A stretch of DNA of 64,000 nucleotides from Weissella tructae (GCF_000732905.1 NZ_CP007588.1:62001-126000), one strand, 5' to 3'. Counted from the first letter of the stretch, positions 7,234 through 16,586 are shown. The notes: a model not told the origin generated them from the letters alone. Numbers and translations are program-made.

Positions 7234-9093
7234 ATGAAACGGAAATGGAAAGGTTGGAATTGGCATCGGATTTTTTCGTCAATCTATGTCAAAATCGCAG
7301 TAGTATTCACATTGACGCTATTGGTGACGTTAGAAGTTATCGGTACGTTTTTTGTTAAGCAATTAGAAAATCAAAATTTAGAACAACTGCGTACGCAGAT
7401 TGCGTTAAAACCATATGTAACCGATTCGTTGACTGAAGATTTGTCGGAGAATAATGACGAGGCGATGCAACGAATGTTGACGTCTATTAATAATCCGGCT
7501 ATTACTGAAATTTTGGTTATTGACTCAAGTGGTATTATTCGTGCGACTAATAATGTTAATAGCCAAGATCGTATTGGTAAGAAAACAACACATACAGATG
7601 TTAAAGCAGCTTTGGCAGGGAGTGATTACAATCGCACGCCGATTGAATTACGAGGCGATGAACGTTACCAATTGACAATCCGTCCGTTAATTCATGCATC
7701 TAATGGGCAGAATCGAACGGTTGGTGTGGTTGTTGTTCGTGCTAATCTAAAAAGTGTTTACGATAACTTGAATAATATTTCGATGATTTTCCTTTCGGCG
7801 TCTATTTTGGCGATTGTATTGGGATTTGTTATGGCGATTATTATTTCACGCAGTTTGGCGCGTCCAATTACAGAAATTAATGATCGAACCGTTCGTATTG
7901 CGCGTGGTGACTATTCAGGAACTATTGAAGTTCGTACGAATGACGAAATTGGTCAATTAGCACAAAATGTTAATACTTTGGCATCTCGTATTGAAGAAAC
8001 CACTAACTCTATTGATTTTGAACGCCGTCGATTAGACTCCGTTTTGGAATACATGACAGATGGTGTCTTAGCTACTGATCGACGTGGAAATATCAATATG
8101 ATTAATTCTATGGCGGTTCGTATGCTGGGAGTCGAAGACGGGAATGATGCAATTGGTAAGTCTATCCTGTCATTGTTGGGGATTGAAGACGAATACACTT
8201 TGCGTGATTTACTAGGTGAGCAACAAGAATTGATGCTAGATTTGAGTGATGCGTCAACGACTTTGTATCTAAAAGCGTACTTTAGCTTGATTCAACGTTC
8301 ATCTGGATTTATATCTGGGTTAGTAATCGTGCTGCATGACGTTACTGAGCAATACAAGATTGAAACAGAACGACGTCAATTCGTTTCGAATGTGTCGCAT
8401 GAATTGCGTACCCCGCTAACGTCCGTGAAATCATATGTTGATGCTTTGCAAGAAGGTGCCATAGAAGACGAAGAGTTATCTCGCAACTTCTTGAGTGTTG
8501 TTGAAGACGAAACGTCACGTATGATCCGAATGATTAATGACTTGTTGGAATTGTCTCGTATGGATTCCTCAACGCTAAAGTTGGATTCAGAATATGTCAA
8601 TATTGGTGAATTATTTAATTATATTTTAGACCGATTTGATATGATCATCGCGAATGATGAACAACCAGAAAAACGTTATACCATTTCGCGTGACATTTCA
8701 TCTGTACCTATTTGGGTAGAACTTGATCCTTCGAAATTTACACAAGTGGTTGATAATGTGATGAATAATGCGATTAAGTATTCTCCTGATGGTGGGGTTA
8801 TTAGCGTTGAGATGGTGGATCATGGTAATCGTGTTGTGCTGAGTGTGAATGACCAAGGATTGGGAATTCCAGCAGCAGATTTGAAGCATGTCTTTGACCG
8901 ATTCTTCCGTGTTGATAAAGCACGTTCTCGTGCCCAAGGAGGAAGTGGATTAGGGTTGGCTATTTCAAAGGAAATTATCGAACGTTTTGGTGGTCGCATC
9001 TGGGTGGAATCTGTTGAAGGACGTGGGTCAACATTCTATATTTCATTGCCGTATGAAGCGTACGATTTAGGCGAGGATGACTGGGATGAATAG
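7234..9093 (+). CDS. walK: WalK sensor histidine kinase (YycG)
   Basis: 619 residues. It is the membrane kinase partner of WalR. Order of parts: transmembrane segment about 15-38, an extracellular sensor region about 39-180, a second membrane segment about 182-204, HAMP about 205-257, PAS about 265-370, the HisKA H-box with phospho-His389 in SHELRTPL, then the ATPase domain with NDQGLGIP and GSGLGLAIS. The 68-base gap after walR holds an imperfect GCGCT-rich hairpin (about 7169-7214). The 3' end overlaps the start of walH. Confidence 0.97.
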   Translation: MKRKWKGWNWHRIFSSIYVKIAVVFTLTLLVTLEVIGTFFVKQLENQNLEQLRTQIALKPYVTDSLTEDLSENNDEAMQRMLTSINNPAITEILVIDSSGIIRATNNVNSQDRIGKKTTHTDVKAALAGSDYNRTPIELRGDERYQLTIRPLIHASNGQNRTVGVVVVRANLKSVYDNLNNISMIFLSASILAIVLGFVMAIIISRSLARPITEINDRTVRIARGDYSGTIEVRTNDEIGQLAQNVNTLASRIEETTNSIDFERRRLDSVLEYMTDGVLATDRRGNINMINSMAVRMLGVEDGNDAIGKSILSLLGIEDEYTLRDLLGEQQELMLDLSDASTTLYLKAYFSLIQRSSGFISGLVIVLHDVTEQYKIETERRQFVSNVSHELRTPLTSVKSYVDALQEGAIEDEELSRNFLSVVEDETSRMIRMINDLLELSRMDSSTLKLDSEYVNIGELFNYILDRFDMIIANDEQPEKRYTISRDISSVPIWVELDPSKFTQVVDNVMNNAIKYSPDGGVISVEMVDHGNRVVLSVNDQGLGIPAADLKHVFDRFFRVDKARSRAQGGSGLGLAISKEIIERFGGRIWVESVEGRGSTFYISLPYEAYDLGEDDWDE

Positions 9094-10402
9094 GCGTAAA
9101 TGGCGTGCTTTATTAAAACAATATTTGTTGATTGTGGTACTGATGATTTTAGTGGCCGTGAGTTTGATGTTGTCATTTGGTATCTGGAGTTCTCTAGGGG
9201 ACCGACCATTATACATTGCGCCTAGTGAATCAGCGGATTCAGATAAGCGATTGGTGTCGGAAAAAGACATCGTGTCCGTCTATGACTTTGATAATGTTGT
9301 GGTTAATCAAAAGGGTAAACAACAACTCGTGATGAACTCGCGTAGTATTACGCGTGAAGTTTTAGCGGTAATGGGTGACTGGCAGATTAATACGGTTACT
9401 GCGGAAAAGTTAGATGAAAAGCAATATCTAAAATTGATGAACGAAAAAAATACTGTCTTATTGGGATATCCTGACCAAGTTGTAGGTAGTTTAGTCGAAT
9501 CACGATTAAACTTGGGGATTGGATTGACAGATGATGATCGTGTTGACCGTGTGCAATTGCCACTGAGTGGTAAGGGACAAGTTCGTTTCTTTAACGACCG
9601 AACACGTGATGTTTACACGGCTTCTATCATGACGCCTGGAACGTCGTTGGACGACATTAAATGGCCTAAAAATATGACAGATGTCAATTTTGAATGGCGC
9701 CAAAATCGTTTGCGTATGAACTATTTATCTGAAACGAAATTGAAGACAAAGAGTTATTTGTTAGATGAATCTAAACGAGCTGATGTTGTGGCTACTGCCT
9801 TTAAATCCGCGCGTGTTACACCGTATTTGGTAGATACGCCGGATGATAAGGTTGAATATACTGATGGTGATACGCGACGTTTGGTGTTGAATAAACAGTC
9901 TGGAAATGTTGAAATGACGGAATACGATAGTAAGACAATGCCACGTGCGATGAGTAGTAATATGACTCATGCATATGACACGTTGGTTGCGTTGAAACAA
10001 GTTCCGGAAAACATGTATTACTTTGAAGAGTTAGAGGACGGAATGAAATTGTCATATCGTCTCTACGTTGAAGGGTTGCCGATGTTTATGTCAGAGAATT
10101 TTGATTTTGGAACAATTTCGGTTACGTATGAATCCAATCGTCAAACTGTAGATTATTCTGTTTATGGTATTCAGGTGCCGTTACCTGATAAAAATGAAAA
10201 GACGATTACGTTAGATAATACTGAAACGGTGATGGAGAAGTTAACTGATGCTGGTGTTGATACGAAAAAAGTTCAAGGGTTAACGATGGGTTATAGTTGG
10301 CTTGAAAACGACGAAGAAGGTTATATCACATTGCAGCCAGCTTGGTTTGTACAAATGAAGGATGAGTGGCTACCTGTGACATTCTATACAGGAGCTGTTT
10401 AA
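9086..10402 (+). CDS. walH: WalH, regulator of WalK (YycH family)
   Basis: 438 residues. A short cytoplasmic N-terminus and one membrane anchor (about 11-33) lead to a large extracellular YycH domain. In B. subtilis YycH and YycI contact WalK in the membrane and tune its activity. The start at 9086 is chosen over the ATG at 9077 because GAGG (9073-9076) abuts the latter but lies 9 bases before the former. Overlaps the end of walK, so translation is probably coupled. Confidence 0.9.
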   Translation: MNRRKWRALLKQYLLIVVLMILVAVSLMLSFGIWSSLGDRPLYIAPSESADSDKRLVSEKDIVSVYDFDNVVVNQKGKQQLVMNSRSITREVLAVMGDWQINTVTAEKLDEKQYLKLMNEKNTVLLGYPDQVVGSLVESRLNLGIGLTDDDRVDRVQLPLSGKGQVRFFNDRTRDVYTASIMTPGTSLDDIKWPKNMTDVNFEWRQNRLRMNYLSETKLKTKSYLLDESKRADVVATAFKSARVTPYLVDTPDDKVEYTDGDTRRLVLNKQSGNVEMTEYDSKTMPRAMSSNMTHAYDTLVALKQVPENMYYFEELEDGMKLSYRLYVEGLPMFMSENFDFGTISVTYESNRQTVDYSVYGIQVPLPDKNEKTITLDNTETVMEKLTDAGVDTKKVQGLTMGYSWLENDEEGYITLQPAWFVQMKDEWLPVTFYTGAV

Positions 10403-10430
10403 TATATGGAATAAGTGGGGAGGAAAGCAA

Positions 10431-11237
10431 ATGAATATCAGAAAAATGTTGTGGACCTTTCTATATTTGTTTCTAATTGTGGATGGCATTTTGTTGTATC
10501 AATGGGTCAGCGTCAATGACACGGTAGTGGACCCAGCATCTGCGAAAAATATTCAACAAGAAATCCGTATGGATGGTATTTCATTTGATTCGCTAGATGC
10601 ACATGTACCATCAGGAGCCTATTACTCAGGTGAAGATGGTGGTTCGTATTTGAATAAACAAAAAAATCAAATTTCAGATGATTGGCGAGTGAATGTATCT
10701 GGTGAGAAGTTACGTGCGACGCCTAAAGAGCCTGTTGACTTAGGTGACAGCATGAATAGTGCGAAAGAAACCTTGGAGAAATTAGTGTCGGATGAACGGA
10801 ATGTCATTTCCGGTGAAGATTATGTGTATGATCCTGAATTAAGTAGTAATGATAATCAAGATGGTTTGCGTGTGATCGTTTTTTCTCAGAAAATAGGACA
10901 AGAAACTTTTGTATCATCCCGTGGACAAATTCAGTTCAGTTTTGATGAATATTTCAATCTAAAAAGTTATACACAGACATATGTGACGGGAATTCAGCTT
11001 TTGAGTGAAGTGCCCGCAATTTTGTCGGAACGTAGTGCCTTTTTTAATGCGTATCAATTTAATGAAATTCCAAATAACTCGACATTGGATTGGCGAAAGC
11101 CGGGATATGCAACTTTGATGGATGTCCGTGGTGAAACAATTTATATTCCTGTTTGGACGTTTTCATTAACAAATGCGGCAGGTGAGAAAACGATGGTTCG
11201 CATTAATGCGTTAAATGGTTCGTTGATAAAGAATTAG
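10431..11237 (+). CDS. walI: WalI, regulator of WalK (YycI family)
   Basis: 268 residues. A membrane anchor at about 6-26 (ending LLYQWVSV) is followed by an extracellular YycI domain. It forms a complex with WalH and WalK in related species. GAGGAAAGC precedes the ATG. Its order between walH and the MBL-fold gene is the conserved one. Confidence 0.9.
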   Translation: MNIRKMLWTFLYLFLIVDGILLYQWVSVNDTVVDPASAKNIQQEIRMDGISFDSLDAHVPSGAYYSGEDGGSYLNKQKNQISDDWRVNVSGEKLRATPKEPVDLGDSMNSAKETLEKLVSDERNVISGEDYVYDPELSSNDNQDGLRVIVFSQKIGQETFVSSRGQIQFSFDEYFNLKSYTQTYVTGIQLLSEVPAILSERSAFFNAYQFNEIPNNSTLDWRKPGYATLMDVRGETIYIPVWTFSLTNAAGEKTMVRINALNGSLIKN

Positions 11238-11262
11238 CAGTATAGAGAAGAGGTTGAATGTA

Positions 11263-12060
11263 GTGAGTGATTTTAAAGCCTCGATGTTAGCGTCGAGTAG
11301 TACGGGTAATGTGACGTACGTAGAAACCCCAGGGCGAAAAGTTTTATTAGACGCTGGTTTATCTGGTAAAAAAATTGAGGGGTTAATGCAAGAGGTGGAT
11401 CGTTCATTGGCGGATGTAGATTCTATTTTTGTCAGTCATGAACATTCAGATCATATTGCGGGAGTTGGTATCTTGTCGCGTAAATATGACATGGATATTT
11501 ATGCGAATGAGGAAACCTGGGCTGCTATGGCACCTAAGATTGGTAAGATTGCGCCGGAACATATTAAAATCTGTCGTCCTGGTGAGGTTATTGACTTGGG
11601 TGACTTGGAAGTTGAAAGTTACTCCGTATCGCATGATGCGGCTAATCCACAATTTTATTCTTTTCACCACGCAAATAAGACGTTTGCAGCGTTGACAGAT
11701 ACTGGGTATGTCAATGACCGTATGTTGTCATCATTACGCAATGCAGATGCGTTGTTGTTTGAATCTAATCATGATTATGAAATGCTACGCATGGGGAGTT
11801 ATGCTTGGTCTTTAAAACAACGTATTTTAGGTGATAAAGGCCACTTGTCTAATGAAGATGGTGCGTTGGCGTTGGCTGAAGTTATTGGTTCTAGGACGAA
11901 GAATGTCTTTTTGGGGCATTTGAGTCAGGAAAATAACCAACAAGAATTGGCGTATTTGACGGTTAAAGGGATTTTGGAAGCGAAAGACTTTGCGGTTAAT
12001 CACGACTTCTTGATGCATAACACAGAACCTCTGTCTGCATCAAGATTAATTGATATTTAA
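11263..12060 (+). CDS. walJ: WalJ, metallo-beta-lactamase-fold hydrolase (YycJ)
   Basis: 265 residues from a GTG start. It has the metal-binding motif SHEHSDH (H59, H61, D63, H64) and later LTDTGY, HDYEML and FLGHLSQENN. YycJ proteins are putative nucleases or phosphodiesterases linked to DNA repair and wall control. AGAGG at 11249-11253 is 9 bases before the GTG. A TTG at 11254 is in frame but abuts that site, and the ATG at 11258 is out of frame. Confidence 0.93.
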   Translation: MSDFKASMLASSSTGNVTYVETPGRKVLLDAGLSGKKIEGLMQEVDRSLADVDSIFVSHEHSDHIAGVGILSRKYDMDIYANEETWAAMAPKIGKIAPEHIKICRPGEVIDLGDLEVESYSVSHDAANPQFYSFHHANKTFAALTDTGYVNDRMLSSLRNADALLFESNHDYEMLRMGSYAWSLKQRILGDKGHLSNEDGALALAEVIGSRTKNVFLGHLSQENNQQELAYLTVKGILEAKDFAVNHDFLMHNTEPLSASRLIDI

Positions 12061-12111
12061 TAAGCCGTTTTAAAATTTTAAGATTAATTTGAAAAATGTA
12101 TGCTTTTTAGC

Positions 12112-12140
12112 TTGTTACCCAAATTAAGGTATGCTACAAT
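12112..12140 (+). promoter_or_regulatory. Strong promoter upstream of htrA
   Basis: TTGTTA (12112-12117), an exact 17-bp spacer, and extended -10 TGCTACAAT. Start point predicted near 12147, about 200 bases before htrA. Confidence 0.7.
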
Positions 12141-12146
12141 AAATCT

Positions 12147-12284
12147 TGGGAACGGGAAGTTTTATCAATATGAGTAGTCCTTACGAAATTAAGTAAGGGT
12201 TAAAAATCGGGAGCATCAAGAAATTGGTGCTTTTTATTTTAAATAATAAGGATCTGCCACTGATTGTGGCAGGTCCTTTTTTTG
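12147..12284 (+). ncRNA. RNA leader or small RNA before htrA, with two terminators
   Basis: From the promoter at 12112 an RNA would run through CCTTAC/GTAAGG (12179-12198), a GAAA-capped terminator (12212-12235) and a second 11-bp terminator GGATCTGCCAC/GTGGCAGGTCC with seven T (12250-12284). I see no other promoter between 12285 and htrA, so htrA may depend on read-through. A short frame MSSPYEIK (12170-12196) has GGGAAG 10 bases before it and could be a leader peptide. I do not recognise this RNA as a known family. Confidence 0.55.
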
Positions 12285-12350
12285 TTAAGCCAGCTTAAAG
12301 GGAATCGACCTACCATGAACTCATACGAAACGAAGGGGAGTGGAAGTGAC

Positions 12351-13490
12351 ATGAAAAAAACGATGAAGACAGTCGTTATTGCGCTGTTGGCTGGATTGAT
12401 TGGTGGTGGACTTTCTGTAGGGCTTGGTGCTTATTATGGTGTCTTTGAACCTAAAACAGAAAAAGTAGTTAATTCATCAGATACGAAAGTAGCAGATACA
12501 GCAGTGAAAGATGATTCGAAAGCAACGCAAGCCTTTAAATCGGTGTCTGGTGCAATTGTGTCAGTTATCAATCTCCAAGGTAGCCAAAATAGTGATGAGT
12601 TGTTAGAGACGGCGTCAGAGGGGTCAGGGGTTATTTATAAGAGCTCTGGTCGTGATGCGTATGTCGTGACGAATAATCACGTTGTAGATGGATCTAAGAA
12701 AATACAAATCTTAATGCAAGATGGAACGAAAGAACCGGCCGAATTAGTTGGGACAGATGTTGAAACTGATTTGGCGGTGTTGAAGATTTCGAATAAAGCG
12801 GTGAAAGATGTCGCTAAATTTGCAAATTCTGATCAATTGCAACCTGGTGAAACAGCATTGGCGATTGGGTCTCCATTAGGATCGGAATACGCTACTTCTG
12901 TGACGGAAGGAATTATTTCTGCGCCAAAACGTGAAATTGAAACGCAAGCACCGAATGGACAACGTCTAGGAAAAACAACGGTTATTCAAACTGACGCAGC
13001 GATTAACCCAGGAAACTCTGGTGGTGCATTGGTTAATCTGGCGGGGCAAGTTGTTGGGATTAATTCAATGAAGTTGTCAACGTCACAATCCGGAACGGCA
13101 GTTGAAGGAATGGGATTTGCGATTCCAGCGAATACGGTTGTGAAAATTATTGAAGCATTAGAAAAAGATGGTAAAGTCACACGACCAAGTTTGGGTGTTT
13201 CTTTGTATGATTTGAGTAATATTTCTTCGGTCGATCAAGCGGATGTATTAAAATTGCCAACGAAAGTGAAGACTGGAGTTGTTGTGATCAAGACGACCCG
13301 CGATGGTTCAGCTGAAAAGGCTGGGCTGAAAAAGTTTGATGTCATTACGAAGTTGAATGATATTTCAGTTTCTGATGCAAATGACTTACGTAATGCGTTA
13401 TATAAGTTCGATGTGAATGAAAAAATCACCGTAACATATTATCGTGATGGTAAAGAACAGACGGTTCAATTGCAGTTACAGTCGAATTAA
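12351..13490 (+). CDS. htrA: HtrA/DegP-type membrane-anchored serine protease
   Basis: 379 residues. Surface quality-control protease that degrades misfolded exported proteins. One membrane anchor (about 6-28) precedes a trypsin-like domain with the triad H110, D140 and S223 (GNSGGA). A C-terminal PDZ domain covers about 285-375. The start at 12351 follows AAGGGGAG by 10 bases and places the anchor at the N-terminus. Upstream in-frame ATGs (12264, 12315) lack a good site. It follows walJ, as in many lactic acid bacteria. Confidence 0.94.
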   Translation: MKKTMKTVVIALLAGLIGGGLSVGLGAYYGVFEPKTEKVVNSSDTKVADTAVKDDSKATQAFKSVSGAIVSVINLQGSQNSDELLETASEGSGVIYKSSGRDAYVVTNNHVVDGSKKIQILMQDGTKEPAELVGTDVETDLAVLKISNKAVKDVAKFANSDQLQPGETALAIGSPLGSEYATSVTEGIISAPKREIETQAPNGQRLGKTTVIQTDAAINPGNSGGALVNLAGQVVGINSMKLSTSQSGTAVEGMGFAIPANTVVKIIEALEKDGKVTRPSLGVSLYDLSNISSVDQADVLKLPTKVKTGVVVIKTTRDGSAEKAGLKKFDVITKLNDISVSDANDLRNALYKFDVNEKITVTYYRDGKEQTVQLQLQSN

Positions 13491-13522
13491 TACACAGACT
13501 CACATAAGTTTTAAAAAATAAG

Positions 13523-13552
13523 TTGGTTCGGCTTTTGGATAAACGTTATACT
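13523..13552 (+). promoter_or_regulatory. Promoter of the C-loop RNA
   Basis: TTGGTT (13523-13528), an 18-bp spacer and TATACT (13547-13552). Start point predicted near 13559. Confidence 0.55.
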
Positions 13553-13558
13553 TAATGT

Positions 13559-13736
13559 TGTCAACGATAGTTGAACACCATTACTCCCCGAGGTAATGTA
13601 ACAATTATGTGGTCCCCACCACATAATTATAGTTAGGTTGTCCCCGAAAACGACCTAACAGATATTGTGGCCACAACCCCCTTGTGGTCATGAAAAAGAA
13701 AAAACCTAGCCCAATTGGACTAGGTTTTTTCTTTTT
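13559..13736 (+). ncRNA. Small RNA with four hairpins displaying C-rich loops
   Basis: Between htrA and the convergent DUF1934 gene lies an RNA-like segment with promoter and terminator. After a small TCAAC/GTTGA hairpin come four in a row: CATTAC/GTAATG with loop TCCCCGAG (13579-13598); a 10-bp stem with loop TCCCCA (13603-13628); an 8-bp stem with loop TCCCCGAAAA (13633-13658); and a 9-bp stem with loop CCCCC (13668-13690). The terminator (13703-13736) ends it. Repeated UCCC loops are the mark of small RNAs that pair with Shine-Dalgarno sequences, such as Listeria LhrC or staphylococcal Rsa RNAs. Function here is inferred. Confidence 0.65.
13701..13736. terminator. Bidirectional terminator between the C-loop RNA and the DUF1934 gene
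   Basis: An AACCTAGCCC/GGACTAGGTT stem (one mismatch, AATT loop) is flanked by A-rich and T-rich tracts on both sides, so it can serve both convergent units. Confidence 0.85.
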
Positions 13737-13744
13737 GTGCAATT

Positions 13745-14173
13745 TTATACAGTTGTGTAGTTTAAAGCGAAATCGTAGTGACCAATAAGGTCGTCGCCTG
13801 ACTTAAGAGCGTAGGCGACATGGCATGTACCATCGGTTGTGTTGATTGATAATGCGCTTGTGTGAATATCAAATACGAAGTTACCGACTGCAGTGCGGTA
13901 GTGAGTTGTTGTAGGTTGTGTTAAATCAAACGTTAAGCGTGCGTTCGCAGCACCTGAACGACGAATTTGCAATGTGTTATCGTCTGCAAGTTTGATGGTC
14001 ACGTTTGTCTGTAAAGTGGTGTCATCAACAGAGGTTTCTTCAATGTAACGGATGTAGGTTGCGTTGGCCATCTCGGTAGCAGTTCCTGAGGTAACTGTTT
14101 CGATGGTTTCGCTTTGGTTTTCTTGTGTGATTTTACTGATGGCAGTTAGGGCGATGGCAGTTTCTTGCGGCAT
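13745..14173 (-). CDS. DUF1934 family beta-barrel protein (YwiB-like)
   Basis: 142 residues, soluble. The alternating beta pattern and the ending GHYDFALNYTTV fit DUF1934 (B. subtilis YwiB), a small lipocalin-like barrel family without an assigned ligand. The start at 14173 is set by AAGGAG 7 bases upstream; the open frame continues upstream without coding character. One of only a few minus-strand protein genes here, convergent with the C-loop RNA and divergent from the HD gene. Confidence 0.82.
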   Translation of the reverse strand: MPQETAIALTAISKITQENQSETIETVTSGTATEMANATYIRYIEETSVDDTTLQTNVTIKLADDNTLQIRRSGAANARLTFDLTQPTTTHYRTAVGNFVFDIHTSALSINTTDGTCHVAYALKSGDDLIGHYDFALNYTTV

Positions 14174-14348
14174 GGTGAGCTCCTTGGTGTGAATATTATA
14201 GAGTTTATTATACGCTCGTAGCCGATGAATAGTAAGGTATGGTTGGTGATAAAGCCAGACAAGGAAGTGGGGATGATGATATAATAAGGCTTTAAGAAGC
14301 GTTTTAATGTTTATTACATAGTAATTGCGATGAAAAAGGAGGCAGACA

Positions 14349-15713
14349 ATGGCAGAAGTTAATAAAGAAACAATTTTTCGTGACCCAGTTCTGAACTCAG
14401 TTGTCGTCAAAGATCAACTTATTTTAGATTTAATCGGCACAACTGAATTTCAACGTCTACGCCGAATTAAGCAATTAGGCAGTGCAAATTCTGTTTTCCA
14501 CGGTGCGGAACATTCTCGTTTTTCCCATTCGCTAGGTGTATACGAAATTGCCCGTCGTTTTTCAGAACAATTAGCAGAATTTCACGCGACTAAAGTCCCT
14601 GGTGATGGTTTGTGGGACCCGAATGAGCGTATTGTGTTATTGAGTGCAGCGTTGCTGCATGACTTAGGTCACGGACCATACTCACATACATTTGAGCATA
14701 TTTTTGGTACAAATCATGAAGATTATACACGCGCAATTATTACTGAGCCAGGAACTCAGATTAATACGGTGTTGAAAGCATATGATCCTGAACTACCGCA
14801 AAAAGTGGCAGATGTGATTAATAAGACATATGCCAACCGTCAAGTGGTGCAATTGATTTCTAGTCAAATTGATGCGGATCGAATGGATTATTTGTTGCGA
14901 GATGCGTATTATACCGGTGCGACCTATGGTGAATTTGATTTAAGTCGAATTATTCAGATGGTGCGCCCTTACGAGGGTGGAATTGCGTTTGAAGAAAAAG
15001 GATTGTATGCCATAGAAGATTACGTTGTTTCACGTTATCAAATGTATGTACAAGTGTACTTCCATCCGGTTTCTCGTTCGTTGGAGATATTATTGACGCA
15101 TTTATTAGAGCGTGCGCAATATCTCTTTGAGGAAGATGCCAAATCAACACGTATTGATAAGAATTTTATTTCGCCTGCTTTACAAGTCGCGTTTAAGCAC
15201 CAGGATGCAATTCCGGTGTCAGAATACCTGCGTTTAGATGACAATGTCTTGTTAGCTGACATCAGCCAATGGCGATTCCATTCAGATGCGGTGTTAGCAG
15301 ACTTGGCGACTCGTTTTATTGATCGTCATCCGTTGAAGTCAATTGAAGTGACTGATGAGACCCGTCATTTGTTACCTACGTTACGAGCGTTGATTAACGA
15401 CGCGGGGTTTGAACCGCGTTACTACACGGCTGAGAATGATAGTTTTGATCAACCGTATAGCGATCATCAACTCCAAGGGAAGAGTCCAAAGACGCAAATT
15501 GAGTTGATTGCACAAGATGGTACCCTGACTGATCTATCAAATGGTAGTGCAGTTGTCTCTACCTTGATGGGGCGAGCTTTTGGGGATGCACGTTTCTTCT
15601 TCCCTAAGGAAATGTTACAAACGGATGCAACGGGTGATTTGATGGCGGATGTCTACACTGATTTTCAGCGATATGTCCGTAATGGACGCCTAGTTGTGCC
15701 AACTGATAAGTAA
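14349..15713 (+). CDS. HD-domain phosphohydrolase (YwfO-like)
   Basis: 454 residues, cytoplasmic. The HD domain has HSRFSHSLGVYEIA, then the metal pair H104-D105 in LLHDLGHGPYSH, and later SSQIDADRMDYLLRD. This set is typical of the dGTPase-like YwfO branch, which includes (d)NTP triphosphohydrolases; the substrate here is not known. AAAAAGGAGG precedes the ATG. The next gene, a HAD phosphatase, starts 29 bases later and is probably in the same transcript. Confidence 0.88.
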   Translation: MAEVNKETIFRDPVLNSVVVKDQLILDLIGTTEFQRLRRIKQLGSANSVFHGAEHSRFSHSLGVYEIARRFSEQLAEFHATKVPGDGLWDPNERIVLLSAALLHDLGHGPYSHTFEHIFGTNHEDYTRAIITEPGTQINTVLKAYDPELPQKVADVINKTYANRQVVQLISSQIDADRMDYLLRDAYYTGATYGEFDLSRIIQMVRPYEGGIAFEEKGLYAIEDYVVSRYQMYVQVYFHPVSRSLEILLTHLLERAQYLFEEDAKSTRIDKNFISPALQVAFKHQDAIPVSEYLRLDDNVLLADISQWRFHSDAVLADLATRFIDRHPLKSIEVTDETRHLLPTLRALINDAGFEPRYYTAENDSFDQPYSDHQLQGKSPKTQIELIAQDGTLTDLSNGSAVVSTLMGRAFGDARFFFPKEMLQTDATGDLMADVYTDFQRYVRNGRLVVPTDK

Positions 15714-15742
15714 TAATTATTAATGAAATAGAGGGTTTTGGG

Positions 15743-16555
15743 ATGATTAAATTAGTAACAATTGATATTGATGACACATTGGTAAATTCTGCCAAAGAAA
15801 TCACGCCTCGTGTTAAGGCTGCGGTTCAAGCAGCAACTGCAGCTGGTGTGAAGATCGTTTTGACAACAGGTCGTCCCATTACAGGTGTGCAAGCATACCT
15901 GGATGAATTGGGATTGAACAATTTGGAAGACCAATATGTGGTGACATATAACGGTGCTATGATTCAAACGACAGCAGGGACAACAATTGGTGGAAATCCT
16001 TTGAATCATGCGGCCTATGTTAAGTTAGCTGACTGGGCTGTTGAACATGACTACTATATTCAAGTTGAGAGTTCAGCAGAAGCATTTACGCCAAGTCGTA
16101 AGGTGAACCCAGCAGCGAGTGGTGAAAATTACATGATTAACATGCCATTGAACATCGTTGATGTGGCAGATATGGACCCAGAATTAGCCTATGTTAAGTT
16201 TATGTTCATTGAACCTGCTGCGCGTTTGCAAGAAGTTCGTGCTGATTTAGATAAGACTGATTTTGCACAAGAATTTACATTTGTACAATCAAGTACACAA
16301 TTCTTGGAAGTTTTGAACCAAGCCGCAAGTAAGGGTAATGCATTGCGTACCTTGGCTGGACACTTGAATGTAGATATTTCAGAAACAATGGCTATTGGGG
16401 ACCAAGCTAATGACCTAACAATGATTGAAGCTGCTGGTTTGGGTGTTGCCATGGGTAATGCGGTGCCTGCTATTAAGGCAGCTGCGCAAGAAGAAACAAC
16501 AACGCAAAACGAAGATGGTGTCGGGGTTGCGTTGGAAAAGTTTGTTTTAGCATAA
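15743..16555 (+). CDS. Cof-type HAD-IIB sugar-phosphatase-like hydrolase
   Basis: 270 residues. Motif I is DIDDTLVNS with nucleophile Asp8 region, motif II lies at TTGRP, and the C-terminal motif is GDQANDLTMIEAAGLGVAMGN. A cap domain sits in the middle. Members of the Cof/YidA group dephosphorylate sugar phosphates or flavin-type substrates with low specificity; no specific substrate can be given. Confidence 0.88.
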   Translation: MIKLVTIDIDDTLVNSAKEITPRVKAAVQAATAAGVKIVLTTGRPITGVQAYLDELGLNNLEDQYVVTYNGAMIQTTAGTTIGGNPLNHAAYVKLADWAVEHDYYIQVESSAEAFTPSRKVNPAASGENYMINMPLNIVDVADMDPELAYVKFMFIEPAARLQEVRADLDKTDFAQEFTFVQSSTQFLEVLNQAASKGNALRTLAGHLNVDISETMAIGDQANDLTMIEAAGLGVAMGNAVPAIKAAAQEETTTQNEDGVGVALEKFVLA

Positions 16556-16586
16556 AGAGAATGCTTGACTAATTGTTGGTTGAGTG

